The notes beneath the pieces were generated by a model that made no database searches, was not told the origin of the DNA, and saw only the letters and a program-made list of their open reading frames with translations. Position numbers and translations under genes: made by a program. A DNA stretch of 64,000 nt from Paraphysomonas bandaiensis (taxonomy: Eukaryota > Chrysophyceae), in the NCBI GenBank assembly GCA_965644295.1, contig CBFFRP010000001.1:1-64000 (forward strand). Direction: 5' to 3'. Below are positions 1 to 9,877 of this stretch, one piece after another (the first letter of the stretch is position 1; each line of letters starts with the position of its first letter).

Positions 1-348
1 TATGTGCTTCGTTCAGTTACGTATTGCTATTATACACTTGAGGTGCACGAGTGTTCATGCAAGGCTTATTGGGGTTGGATTGCAATGTGGTATGCGTACT
101 ATACGTACCGTATTTATGTATTTCCTGGATTATGGGGTTTTCAGTCTCTGGTAGGGTATAGATACGTAGTATACGGTGTACTCTCGGCATATGGTGGTGA
201 GCCATTCCCTATCAGGTTGCTGTGTATTTTTCAGTTTTGATTGAAGAGTTACACAACCTGTGGTGGTGTGATGACACCACGTGTGTTGCACCATGTTAGG
301 AGTGTGTGTGTGTGCATATATGCTTCTATGGTGTTTATCACTTGTTTT

Positions 349-449
349 AAGTTAGACCAAAGCTTGGTGCTAGTGATCTTGGGTGCCAGCGGTATACCAT
401 TGCGCGGTGACTCTTCGCGGGAGTCACTAACTGAGTTTAGGTCTAAACT
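349..449 (+). other. Conserved long-range stem enclosing a perfect hairpin (copy 1)
   Basis: Bases 349-358 pair with 440-449 (10 bp with one bulged base). Inside lies a perfect 7-bp hairpin, 407-413 with 421-427, whose 7-nt loop is ttcgcgg. The same structure is kept in the second repeat copy at 2215-2315. It could be a structured RNA or regulatory segment of the repeat; no known RNA family is recognised. Confidence 0.5.
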
Positions 450-536
450 TGGAAAAAAGTGTTTTAATAATAATACCGTTATTACTGTGCTTGTTGGTTC
501 AGTGTAGGTGTTGTTGTAGTTTTATTGTTTACGAGC

Positions 537-566
537 CAACACCCTGGTTATCAAACCGGGTGTTGT
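537..566 (+). other. GC-rich stem-loop in the repeat
   Basis: An 'aacaccctggtt' arm and an 'aaaccgggtgtt' arm flank a 3-nt loop, giving a strong hairpin with one mismatch or bulge just after the region of the long stem. The second copy is at about 2403-2432. In a bacterium it would resemble a terminator; here it may be an RNA 3'-end or processing structure inside the repeat. Confidence 0.45.
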
Positions 567-1891
567 TATAGTATGAGTAAACACTTATTATTACTGTTAA
601 ATCACCCAACACGGTCAACGATATCCGCTAAATATCGCCGCGCAGCATTCCCTCTAAGAATACAGATCGCTGTTAAGACAGTGTCAAGTAACTTAAAACA
701 ATGACATGTAAGGAATAACATACATATAGAATAGTACGCATCTACAGAATGAACCAAGTTCATTTTATATCACACACACCACACCGCATGCATTCTTGCA
801 TACACCGTGTATACCACACGTATTATGACAATAAAACAAAACTGAATAACAGCGTATGAAACTGAATAACTGCGCATAAAACTGAAACTACCTACATAGC
901 ATAAAACTGAAATAAAACAATAGTGATAAAACTGAAAAACAGCTAACTAAAATGAGTAACGTGATACCGTATTCGCTATTAGTCTACTGCTCTTATCATA
1001 CTCCCTAAACTCATATAAAACTTATTGCATCTTTACTCTCTCCATATATTCCTCTTTAAGCCACACGCTTGCCATAATGGCCACCCACTATGCCTGCTTA
1101 GCAGCATCACCATGCATAGCGTCTATAGTATGCTCTTGAAAGGTCCTAACTCCTGCTCATCTCCATATCCAGGGCACCATCATGGAAATGCAGCTCACAG
1201 AGGTATTGGGCTGTGTACATCCATAGTTCTGCACTTAACTTGAGACATTTATGTTCAGGATGTACTAGCAACATCTGAAGATCATTTCTTATGCTGTTCT
1301 GAGGATGATGCAGAGAGAATTGTGTGTACATCACGTTAATGCTACCTAAGTCTCTCTCCATTGCCCTTACTGCCTCTACGTCATAGAACAACAGGTGCAG
1401 TCGGCTGGCTTCACATGTATTGCAAGTAGAGATACTGGGTAACGTGTTTTGAGTGTCGTGATATTAATAACTGCCTAGAGTAGCCACATGTATGCACTTC
1501 AGTGTGAATGGCTTGTTGTAATTCCATGACTCGTGGCTAGATCCTTGCACTTCCTTCGTAAATAATTATCTTGTACTGTTTGCTGTCCTTCTTCTGTTAC
1601 ATATTGTGCAACACCATTTGGACATTGGTAATGTACCACAGTGTACCTACATATTGAGCCAACGTTCGGGTATGATGTCCAATTTTTATCTGCTGCTGAT
1701 GATGTACGACTATGATCTGCTGCTGGTGACTTCGGTCGATGTGAAACCTGCTGCAAATTTATATCAAAGTTATGTGGGCCCGTATTCCTGTGTAGCAGTT
1801 GCAGTATATACTTCCATATACATACATACATGTATTACCCGTACTACCCTATAGGGGGGCAAATACATGTGACCATCACAGGAGAGAAGTC

Positions 1892-3444
1892 GCTATTATA
1901 CACTTGAGGTGCACGAGTGTTCATGCAAGGCTTATTGGGGTTGGATTGCAATGTGGTATGCGTACTATACGTACCGTATTTATGTATTTCCTGGATTATG
2001 GGGTTTTCAGTCTCTGGTAGGGTATAGATACGTAGTATACGGTGTACTCTCGGCATATGGTGGTGAGCCATTCCCTATCAGGTTGCTGTGTATTTTTCAG
2101 TTTTGATTGAAGAGTTACACAACCTGTGGTGGTGTGATGACACCACGTGTGTTGCACCATGTTAGGAGTGTGTGTGTGTGCATATATGCTTCTATGGTGT
2201 TTATCACTTGTTTTAAGTTAGACCAAAGCTTGGTGCTAGTGATCTTGGGTGCCAGCGGTATACCATTGCGCGGTGACTCTTCGCGGGAGTCACTAACTGA
2301 GTTTAGGTCTAAACTTGGAAAAAAGTGTTTTAATAATAATACCGTTATTACTGTGCTTGTTGGTTCAGTGTAGGTGTTGTTGTAGTTTTATTGTTTACGA
2401 GCCAACACCCTGGTTATCAAACCGGGTGTTGTTATAGTATGAGTAAACACTTATTATTACTGTTAAATCACCCAACACGGTCAACGATATCCGCTAAATA
2501 TCGCCGCGCAGCATTCCCTCTAAGAATACAGATCGCTGTTAAGACAGTGTCAAGTAACTTAAAACAATGACATGTAAGGAATAACATACATATAGAATAG
2601 TACGCATCTACAGAATGAACCAAGTTCATTTTATATCACACACACCACACCGCATGCATTCTTGCATACACCGTGTATACCACACGTATTATGACAATAA
2701 AACAAAACTGAATAACTGCGCATAAAACTGAAACTACCTACATAGCATAAAACTGAAATAAAACAATAGTGATAAAACTGAAAAACAGCTAACTAAAACG
2801 AGTAACGTGATACCGTATTCGCTGATAGTCTACTGCTCTTATCATACTCCCTAAACTCATATAAAACTTATTGCATCTTTACTCTCTCCACATATTCCTC
2901 TTTAAGCCACACGCTTGCCATAATGGCCACCCACTATGCCTGCTTAGCAGCATCACCATGCATAGCGTCTATATTATGCTCTTGAATGGTCCTAACTCCT
3001 GCTCATCTCCACATCCAGAGCACCATCATGAAAATGCAGCTCACAGAGGTATTGGGCTGTGTACATCCATAGTTCTGCACTTAACTTGAGACATTTATGT
3101 TCAGGATGTACTAGCAACATCTGAAGATCCTTTCTTATGCTCTTCTGAGGATGATGCAGAGAGAATTATGTGTCCATCACGTTAATGCTACCTAAGTCTC
3201 TCTCCATTGCCCTTACTGCCTCTACGTCATAGAACAACAGGTGCAGTCGGCTGGCTTCACATGTATTGCAAGTAGAGATGCTGGGTAACGTGTTTTGAGT
3301 GTCGTGATATTAATAACTGCCTAGAGTAGCCGCATGTATGCACTTCAGTGTGAATGGCTTGTTGTAATTCCATGACTCGTGGCTAGATCCTTGCACTTCC
3401 TTCGTAAATAATTATCTTGTACTGTTTGCTGTCCTTCTTCTGTT
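1892..3444. repeat. 1.57-kb direct repeat, copy 2
   Basis: Second copy of the 26-1598 repeat, separated from it by a 293-bp unique spacer (1599-1891). It carries the same stem-loops at 2215-2315 and about 2403-2432. Homology stops at 3444, immediately before sequence that runs in frame into the gag/protease-like ORF. This position would fit a 5' LTR, but no primer-binding site was recognised downstream. Confidence 0.9.
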
Positions 3445-3489
3445 GTTGACTCTCTTCTTGTTGTTGAATACCCTATTTCACTACTACAC

Positions 3490-4452
3490 TTGCTACTATA
3501 TAAACCCCCAGGGTTACACGGATATAAGCCATGGAGATTTGCTAAGTTTGAAGCGAAGACTTTAGAGAAGATCTTTGAGGTCATGAAGCAGAATAGCAAG
3601 GCGTGGCAAGAACTTGGAGATGTGTTGAAAAGAAAATTCGTACAAATGGTAGCCGATGCGAAGGAAGAGCAGGTGAAAAGTATGATGAATGTCTTACATC
3701 ATGTACGGACCGTAGGAGAGCCGACCAAGGAAAGGGTAGAGGAAACCAGAGGATTAGAGACGGTGAAGTCAGTGGATGGAAATCAGCAAGTGTCTAATAG
3801 AAAAGTCAGTGTGGCACATACGATGACGTCACCGGCACAACATGATGATAAGAAGATAAGGATGGATACTTTAACTTGGTGGTGTGGAGAAGCGATTGTA
3901 AGAGGAGAGACAATACCGATGGCAATTCATGTGGATGGTGGATCAGAGGGAGCGTTCATGCATGAAGGGCTAGCAGAGGAAATGGGTTTAGAAGTTCATG
4001 AGTATCCAAGGGACCAACAATATTTGGTGATGGGAGCTACAGGACAAGGAAGATGTCCGGAACGAGTGACAAAGTATGTATATCTATGTATGCGGATAGA
4101 CGGAGTGGAGTATTATGGTGAAATGTTGGGAGAATTGAAGACTGGACATCCGATACAGAGTATATGGAAGTGTAAGTTTGATCTGATACCTAATATGACG
4201 GCGTCATGCTTATGGGGAGGAGCGGAAGTGAAGGAGTTGAAAGAGCATCGTGCCTTTGTGGTGGGAACACCAGAGGGTATACCTGTTGTCATGAAAGGGA
4301 AGTCATACGCAGAAACAATAAAATGGATGGCTAAGACGAGACATCGGGTAGCAGAACATCCAGTGTATCAAGGTAATAACACGGAAGGACGGAGGGTCAA
4401 TACTGTGTGGAAGATAAGCCAATACCCTAACCAGTACTGTGTAAGACAATGA
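3490..4452 (+). CDS. Gag-protease-like retroelement ORF (fragment)
   Basis: An open frame of 320 codons; the first ATG is at 3583, but the frame is open from at least 3490 and has no obvious start context. The N-terminal half is charged and coiled-coil-like. The C-terminal half resembles a retropepsin: 'IHVDGGSEGAFMH' followed by 'AEEMGLEV' fits the family's active-site strand and following helix, and 'VMGATGQG' fits the flap. The usual D-S/T-G triad is D-G-G here, which may mean an inactive or unusual protease. No reverse transcriptase or integrase is seen downstream, so this is a truncated or non-autonomous element. It sits directly after copy 2 of the direct repeat. The protease call is moderate; it could be an unrelated domesticated ORF. 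Confidence 0.5.
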   Translation: MLLYKPPGLHGYKPWRFAKFEAKTLEKIFEVMKQNSKAWQELGDVLKRKFVQMVADAKEEQVKSMMNVLHHVRTVGEPTKERVEETRGLETVKSVDGNQQVSNRKVSVAHTMTSPAQHDDKKIRMDTLTWWCGEAIVRGETIPMAIHVDGGSEGAFMHEGLAEEMGLEVHEYPRDQQYLVMGATGQGRCPERVTKYVYLCMRIDGVEYYGEMLGELKTGHPIQSIWKCKFDLIPNMTASCLWGGAEVKELKEHRAFVVGTPEGIPVVMKGKSYAETIKWMAKTRHRVAEHPVYQGNNTEGRRVNTVWKISQYPNQYCVRQ

Positions 4453-5040
4453 TACAGGATGAATCTGTGATAGTTCATGTGGTCAATATGAAGCCAGATC
4501 GTTATGTTGTTGGACCTATTCAGGTCTTGGATTAGGGGGAAGTGTAGCAAAATTGGGTATGACAAGTATGGGTGATTTAGGAGGTTGTTATGGCTGAAGG
4601 ATAAGATGAAGTGATGTAGGATGTAGTATGAGATGAGGTGTAGATGGTAGTTATGATTAGATTAGAAGATACGAGTATTAAGGCCAGATATAGGGTTGGA
4701 GTGTACCGGAACTACCCGTATATACGGATGTAACGGACGTTCATGGTAACCCGTACAGTATTATGATGGTATACGTAGGTATTCTGTAGGATGATATAGG
4801 AGTAGATAGCAGGATGTTAAGGGATTTCTATATGATTATTTCTGGAAGTAGAAAACTAGCTATTTATGGCTGGGAAACCACTTCTAGAATTAACTATGGG
4901 GATATAGGTAGAAGGATATGGAGTTTTAGATATAATAGTGAAAGTTGATATCGTAGTTGAGTTGAAAGTTAAGAAGTAGCGAAGTAAAGAGTAAGAAGAG
5001 GAAGTTAAGTGAAGAGTGTTGTGAGAAGACTATCCTACCC
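4453..5040. other. No gene recognised downstream of the retroelement ORF
   Basis: AT-rich, stop-rich sequence with purine-rich 'gatgaggtgtagatgg'-type runs. I see no domain, RNA gene or repeat boundary in it. It may be decayed retroelement sequence. Confidence 0.5.
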
Positions 5041-5615
5041 CACATCACCTGTGCACATGGACAGGGATGATAAGACCAGCAATGTTAGCCATGATAGCGA
5101 GGCTCAATCACCCGTAGTCGTTACAGACACTACCAAGGGCAGCTGAGGACGTCCGAGTGTCTCCTCCAGACCATCATCATCATCATCTCGTGCATAGGTC
5201 TATCAGAGTACCCGACCTTGGCACCCCCACACATCTACCACCACCCCCCACCACCTCATCCACCTCTCAACCCACTCACCTGGAACTCGGAACACTTATG
5301 GCATTAATATACCACACTGAGCCTCCTCCAAACCCAACAGAGACCCATCCCAAAGGGAGACCCCCAGATCAAAAGCACCGGTGAGTCCACGGACACACGA
5401 TAAAGGCGAATTTCATATCACACAAAAAGAACGGAAGTGGTTGCACCTTGGTGCTTGCGGCGACGCACAAGCAGCTTCTGTAGCGTTAAATAGTAGGATA
5501 AAAGAGTTTGTATTGATTAGTTACTGGTAGTGGTCTAACTAGTATGACTAGCATTCTTCTAGCCACTAATTGATGCAAGGTCTCAACGCCTATTGCTAAA
5601 TAATCAGACATTCAC
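5040..5615 (+). mobile_element. TIR element relic, right end
   Basis: The right part holds the family's subterminal block (gcacc-tt-ggtgc hairpin and 'gacgcacaagcagc', about 5430-5500) and the terminal repeat ending in 'cagacattcac' at 5615, followed by TA. The matching left end is not found, so the copy is 5' truncated. It contains the 5157-5384 ORF fragment. Confidence 0.6.
5157..5384 (+). pseudogene. 3' fragment of the TIR-element ORF ('KGRPPDQ' tail)
   Basis: The frame encodes a proline-rich stretch and then 'PTHLELGTLMALIYHTEPP' and 'ETHPKGRPPDQ'. The same tail occurs in the ORF at 45508-46275 and in relics near 35310-35440. A consensus-like splice donor (g|gtgagt) follows a few bases after the tail, as in the 45-kb copy, where the equivalent codon is a stop (TAG against AAG here). 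The upstream part is not preserved. Function unknown. Confidence 0.55.
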
Positions 5616-5619
5616 TACT

Positions 5620-5678
5620 AGGTACGAGGTTGACACTAGTCGCAGTCGTGCACGAAGTGTCGAGTGAAATACTAAACT

Positions 5679-5680
<2 letters not shown>
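5620..5680 (+). repeat. 61-bp copy of an exon segment of the PHD gene
   Basis: Bases 5620-5680 match 7442-7502, inside the coding region of the reverse-strand PHD gene, with a single mismatch (5633 against 7455), in the same orientation and 1822 bp apart. The segment starts three bases after the TA that follows the TIR element and runs straight into telomeric repeats. Confidence 0.9.

Positions 5681-5709
<29 letters not shown>
5681..5709 (+). repeat. Interstitial telomeric tract
   Basis: Four to five units of CCCTAA with one CCCTAAA variant, i.e. TTAGGG-type telomere repeats read on the reverse strand. The tract sits between the 61-bp exon copy and unique sequence. Confidence 0.9.
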
Positions 5710-6032
5710 AATATGAACAATGCAATTATTACAGTTTTCGAATTCAAAATGTAAGTGTCAAAGAACAATAAGCGGGAATAATACTGCACACTGTAATAAA
5801 GCTGTCTATCAGAATGGTATAAACAATACTAAGTAGTGATGACTCTAAGTAAAATATTATGAAGTATTAGTTCAGCATTTCTTACTTCAGTATCTTTTGA
5901 AGATTGACTGAGTAGAATAAAGCTCAAATAATAGAAACATTCATTGAGCAACCGCGATCTCTAGAAGGTTCATCGAAACACGATGCCTCTGATTTCCTAG
6001 TGCTCCAACAACGCTAGAATCCAAAAAAACTG

Positions 6033-9000
6033 CTATTCATTGGCTTCTAAAAGAAAGTAAGACGACGTCATTACCACGAAAACGCACCTGCTGCGTCGAC
6101 AGCAACCTTTGGTAATGTAAAATCTGTGAAAGGAGGGCGCGGACAAGGAGGGAGAGACATTGAAAGGGGTAACCCAGATCGTGGTAACGAACAATTCCTT
6201 GAATCACAACCTGAAGAGACAGCAATTCTTCGAGGATCAACACTATCGATTATGCCTAAGGGATGAGATCTCTCCGTGGAATGGTAAGATGTCTTGTACA
6301 TGTGGGTGTCCTGTGTTGTATACACACTTCCAGCGACATGGTATGGTCGCGAATCATTGGTAACGCTAATATTCGAAGTATTCTTATCGGAAGTGATTGA
6401 CCTTGACTTGCGCCTGCGCTTTTTTCTCGTCGGTCTAGATTCGGTGTCATTGTAATTTGTATCGATGGACTCAGCAAGGCTAGCGCTATAACTCCGCGAC
6501 ACTTCACGCTGAAGCAAAATATCGGACTCACTCTGACATGTACTCACGGTCGGTACGGCAACGCACGGGGAACTTGTGAACAAAGACAGGCCGGCTGGCA
6601 TCACACGGGATGGGCCGTCCTGTCCAACGGTATTCGTTTTCATATTTGTTTGAGAAGGCTTCTCACTTAACAGGGACGTATTCCGCGCAAGAGATACACT
6701 GGGATACAACACTCCAGTCTGAGGAATCTGCGGTCTAAGGTGTTGACCAACCGTGGCCTGTACATGAGGAAGACTAGAATGACTACCCGTATAGGAGTTC
6801 GATGCGCTAGTGTGAAGAATGGGAGAAGTATCATTCCATGAAATGTTATCTGATGTCATGTTCATGTGGTCAGTGTAATCACCATGCGGTGATGATTTCT
6901 GAGGGTATGGTATAGGATGCTGTAATACACCCTGAGGTGCTTGGTAGTGCATTGGATACGAGCTGCACTCCCCTTGCGACATAACACCAGCAAACGAATA
7001 CATTCCCATATGTTCAGTACTTGGCCAGCTGAACATACCACGCACAGCAGGGTAATGTGATATGGAAGACTGTCGAATCGCATCAGTACTGCTAGATGCA
7101 TCAGCGCGTCGTCGAGCTTTTTTACTCCTCTTAGGTTTACCGGGATGAAGCCTAGATAATAATGTGCCACCAGCAGTTTTCGAAGTTCTAGCAGATTCTA
7201 TGGGGTAGGAGGTTGACTCTAAACTCTTGCTCCGCTCGGTGTCTATATTTTCTGATGCCTGCAAGGAACAAACGGAACACAAGAATTGGGGGCGCTTCCC
7301 CGAAATATTTCTATCACATGGCAGACCAACACAAGTCAAATGATAGAAACGCGACCCAGCGCATGAATGCTCTTGACGGCACTCTACGTAACCTCCTGTG
7401 CCCGATCCATCACAAATGCAGAGCTTCAGAGGTTCCTTACCAGGTACGAGGTTGGCACTAGTCGCAGTCGTGCACGAAGTGTCGAGTGAAATACTAAACT
7501 TATCCCTTGAAAAGTTGCCGGAGTCGTTAGAATAGGCGTTATCATCACACGAATTGTCTACTATCACGGCCTGCTGCTGGTCTTGCACGCTGTTGGATAC
7601 AACAGCAGGAGGTATATCGTTGATACTACTCGCCACATGTGGGCTAAGTGCTTGAACTTCAGCTATGCCATCCGATACACTGCTAAGCCCAGGTGTATTG
7701 TTTGTACTTTCCGTCACACTCTCTTGTGCTGTGCGACTTGTACCTTCCATCATATTCTCTTGTACTGAGCAATTTGTATCTTCAGTCGCATCATCTTGCA
7801 CTATACTGTTTGTGAATGCTGTTGTATTCCCTTGTATGGCGTTGTTAGTACTTTCCATCATATTCTCTCGTGCTGTGCAAATTGTACCTATAGTCGCATC
7901 ATCATGCACTATGCTGTTAGTGGATGCCGTCGTATTATCTTGCACGCTGTTGATTGTACTCTCCATTACATTCTCTTGTAGTGCACAATTTGTACCTTCA
8001 GTCGCATTACCTTGCGTAACGCTGTTCGTGTCTTCTGCCACATTCTCTATCACCTTGTCAATTGTGCCCGCCGTCGCATTCTCCTGTATAGCGCTGCTTG
8101 TATTTTCCATCACACTTTCTTGTACTGTGGTGCTCGTTTCTTCCATCGCATTGTCTCTTACTGTACAGTTTATGCCTTCAGTTGTAGCCTCTATATTCTT
8201 GATATGCACGTTCGCTGTACGAGCTAATCCTTCATCGAATTGGAGTTTCATCATCATATTAGAGTTCGTACTCAAAACAGTAGCTGTTTTCCCTTCAAAT
8301 TTCCCGCTTACCACAACCACACGAGAGCCAGGAATAATCTATACATAAAACAAGTCTTCAAGGTAAGCAAAAGAAAATATACTCACATATCCATACCTGT
8401 TGACGCAACTGGATCTGATACTCACAGAGTGGACACTTGAAATCCTGGAGTTCTGCCAAGGTTTCCTTGGACATGCCTACTCAAATAACATTAAAACGAA
8501 CACACTACATCAGTACTCATGACCTTGAAGGCTGGGAACACACTCTGGGTGAACCCATCCATTACATCCCCCTGTCCCGATCATACATTGCACGTAGAAG
8601 CCAAATTCCTCGTCGCCACAAACGCAGAGCTGCTTGGGCTCCTTGGTGCAAACGTCTCCTGCAATACTATCATCACTTATCATGGGCAACTCCTTGGGCA
8701 GTATTTGAGCGTTGGATTCAGATATAGGGCCTGTTGCTTCTTCCTCGCAAATATTAGAGTCGTTAATATGGTTCATGCTTCCAGAACAGTGCTCCATAGC
8801 TTCTTGAGCGCTAAAGCATCTACAGAAAGAATTCAGTTGCCTCAACTTCGCCTGGAGAGCTATCGCCTGTTCAAGAAATATATTTCGTGCAATGCTAATG
8901 TGCTCCAGCGGCCCCAATGGCAGCTCATCACCATCAATACCATTTAGTTTGTTCAGTCGCCGCTTTTCAACACGTGCCAACTCAAGTCGCACTGTGGAAG

Positions 9001-9406
9001 TCTCACACTGTGGGCCTAAATTAATCGATTCTTCAGGACTGGGCTCAAGATCTTTAAGGGTGATTGAGCACTTGTGTCCAGCCAGTATCGCGCGCTTCAA
9101 TAACTGTCGCAGAGTCTGCTCTCCTTTTGTGTGTTTTTGTTTCGAGAAGAATTTCGTTGCGCTGCCGATCAGTTTCCGCTCGCTGATCTGGCACTCCTCA
9201 ACGCCTGATAAGTTATAGCTGGGCTCTCGGCAACACGGACACATCAAGCCTCTCAAATACGTATAGTGCTGGACAGTTATTTGTTTGAAGGCACACTCTT
9301 GACAGAATGCCACATTACACTCACAGTGAAAGAGAACAGACCGTCCCGGGCAGATCAGAGAGTAGCATACGATGCAGTGATCAGGAACAGCGTCATCGAC
9401 ATCCAT
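6033..9406 (-). CDS. RING-like / double PHD / KOW-like nuclear protein
   Basis: Model in transcription order: 9406-8524, 8476-8397, 8338-6088, then a likely 14-nt last exon 6046-6033. If the last 41-nt intron is not removed, the frame ends at 6071 instead. About 1075 aa. The first ATG (9406) lies just before a RING-like cluster ('CIVC', 'CECNVAFC', 'CPCC', residues 8-60). A PHD finger (about 262-315, 'CVCGDEEFG' to 'FKCPLC') is completed by splicing. A KOW-like segment follows ('GSRVVVVSGKFEGKTATVL'), then about ten degenerate 15-aa repeats, a second PHD finger (about 628-682, 'CICDGSGTGG' to 'FLCSVC') and basic nuclear-localisation clusters ('KPKRSKKARRR', 'RKKRRRKSR'). A reader of histone tails in chromatin regulation is inferred from the PHD families; substrate and complex are unknown. 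It is divergent from the TMTC gene, with a 471-bp spacer. Confidence 0.82.
7690..8145 (-). repeat. Degenerate 45-bp tandem repeats in the PHD gene
   Basis: The coding sequence repeats with a 45-bp (15-aa) period. Each unit resembles 'VQENxMExTNxx', alternating 'ENVMEST', 'DNTTAST' and 'DDATEDT' variants. About ten units lie between the KOW-like segment and the second PHD finger. They are rich in Asn, Thr, Glu and Asp and probably form an unstructured linker. Confidence 0.8.
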
Positions 9407-9877
9407 AGTGACGATAGATGTCAACCCTTTCTATAGTCTCACGTCTATCGATGCATACTCACAGTGTGTTTCTTCTCATCGATTTGTCCTCCGAATCCCG
9501 ATGGAGTTCTGATTGAATGGGAATAATTCTGTAGCTATGCACTCGTGCTGCTACTGCTGCTGCTGCTGCTGCTACTACTGCTGCAGGACCTGCATCTACA
9601 ACGTATACCTCTGTATGTATGTGCTGTATTTAGGTATTTTCGTAGTTTTTTTTTTTAGGACTCGCACTTGGAAGACTTCACTATGTAGTTCCTACTGCTG
9701 TAGACCCGGGTATACCGTATACTGTAGCAGTGCAATTGTTCTTGAAGGTGTTTTAGAGGTGTGTCTGATCGTGAAGAGCAGAGCACGCAGATAGATACAT
9801 ACAGAGTATATACATGTATGTGGTCATAGTCAGAGATATATACATCTATGAGCCCCTAATAAAATGTGGTCAGTCTG
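9407..9877. promoter_or_regulatory. Divergent intergenic spacer (PHD gene / TMTC)
   Basis: A 471-bp gap between two head-to-head start codons, so it should hold both promoters. It contains a CTG/CTA triplet run (9547-9584) and a poly-T run near 9650. In-frame TAA codons upstream of 9878 close the TMTC frame. No specific promoter motif was identified. Confidence 0.5.

Larger units (their letters stand above)
26..1598. repeat. 1.57-kb direct repeat, copy 1
   Basis: Bases 26-1598 recur at 1892-3444. The offset is 1866 bp in the first part and 1846 bp after a 20-bp deletion in copy 2 (around 850-870 in copy 1). The copies differ by few substitutions. The repeat holds two conspicuous stem-loops (see separate entries), a short TG run near 305 and AT-rich stretches with repeated 'ataaaactgaa' words near 830-940. 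No convincing gene is seen; the short open frames carry no domain. The copies could be long terminal repeats of the retroelement that starts at 3.45 kb, but they lack clear TG...CA ends, so this is unproven. Confidence 0.9.

Noticed and set aside
537-566. Bacterial-type intrinsic terminator
   Set aside because: The hairpin is strong, but the genome is eukaryotic and no T-run or gene end matches; kept only as a stem-loop.
26-3444. The 1.57-kb repeats as certain LTRs of the retroelement ORF
   Set aside because: No TG...CA ends, no target duplication and no primer-binding site were found, and only 293 bp separate the copies. Recorded as a direct repeat instead.
7665-8348. 227-codon forward frame opposite the PHD gene repeats
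   Set aside because: Shadow of the 45-bp coding repeats on the other strand; the reverse strand has the PHD and KOW-like motifs and consistent splicing.
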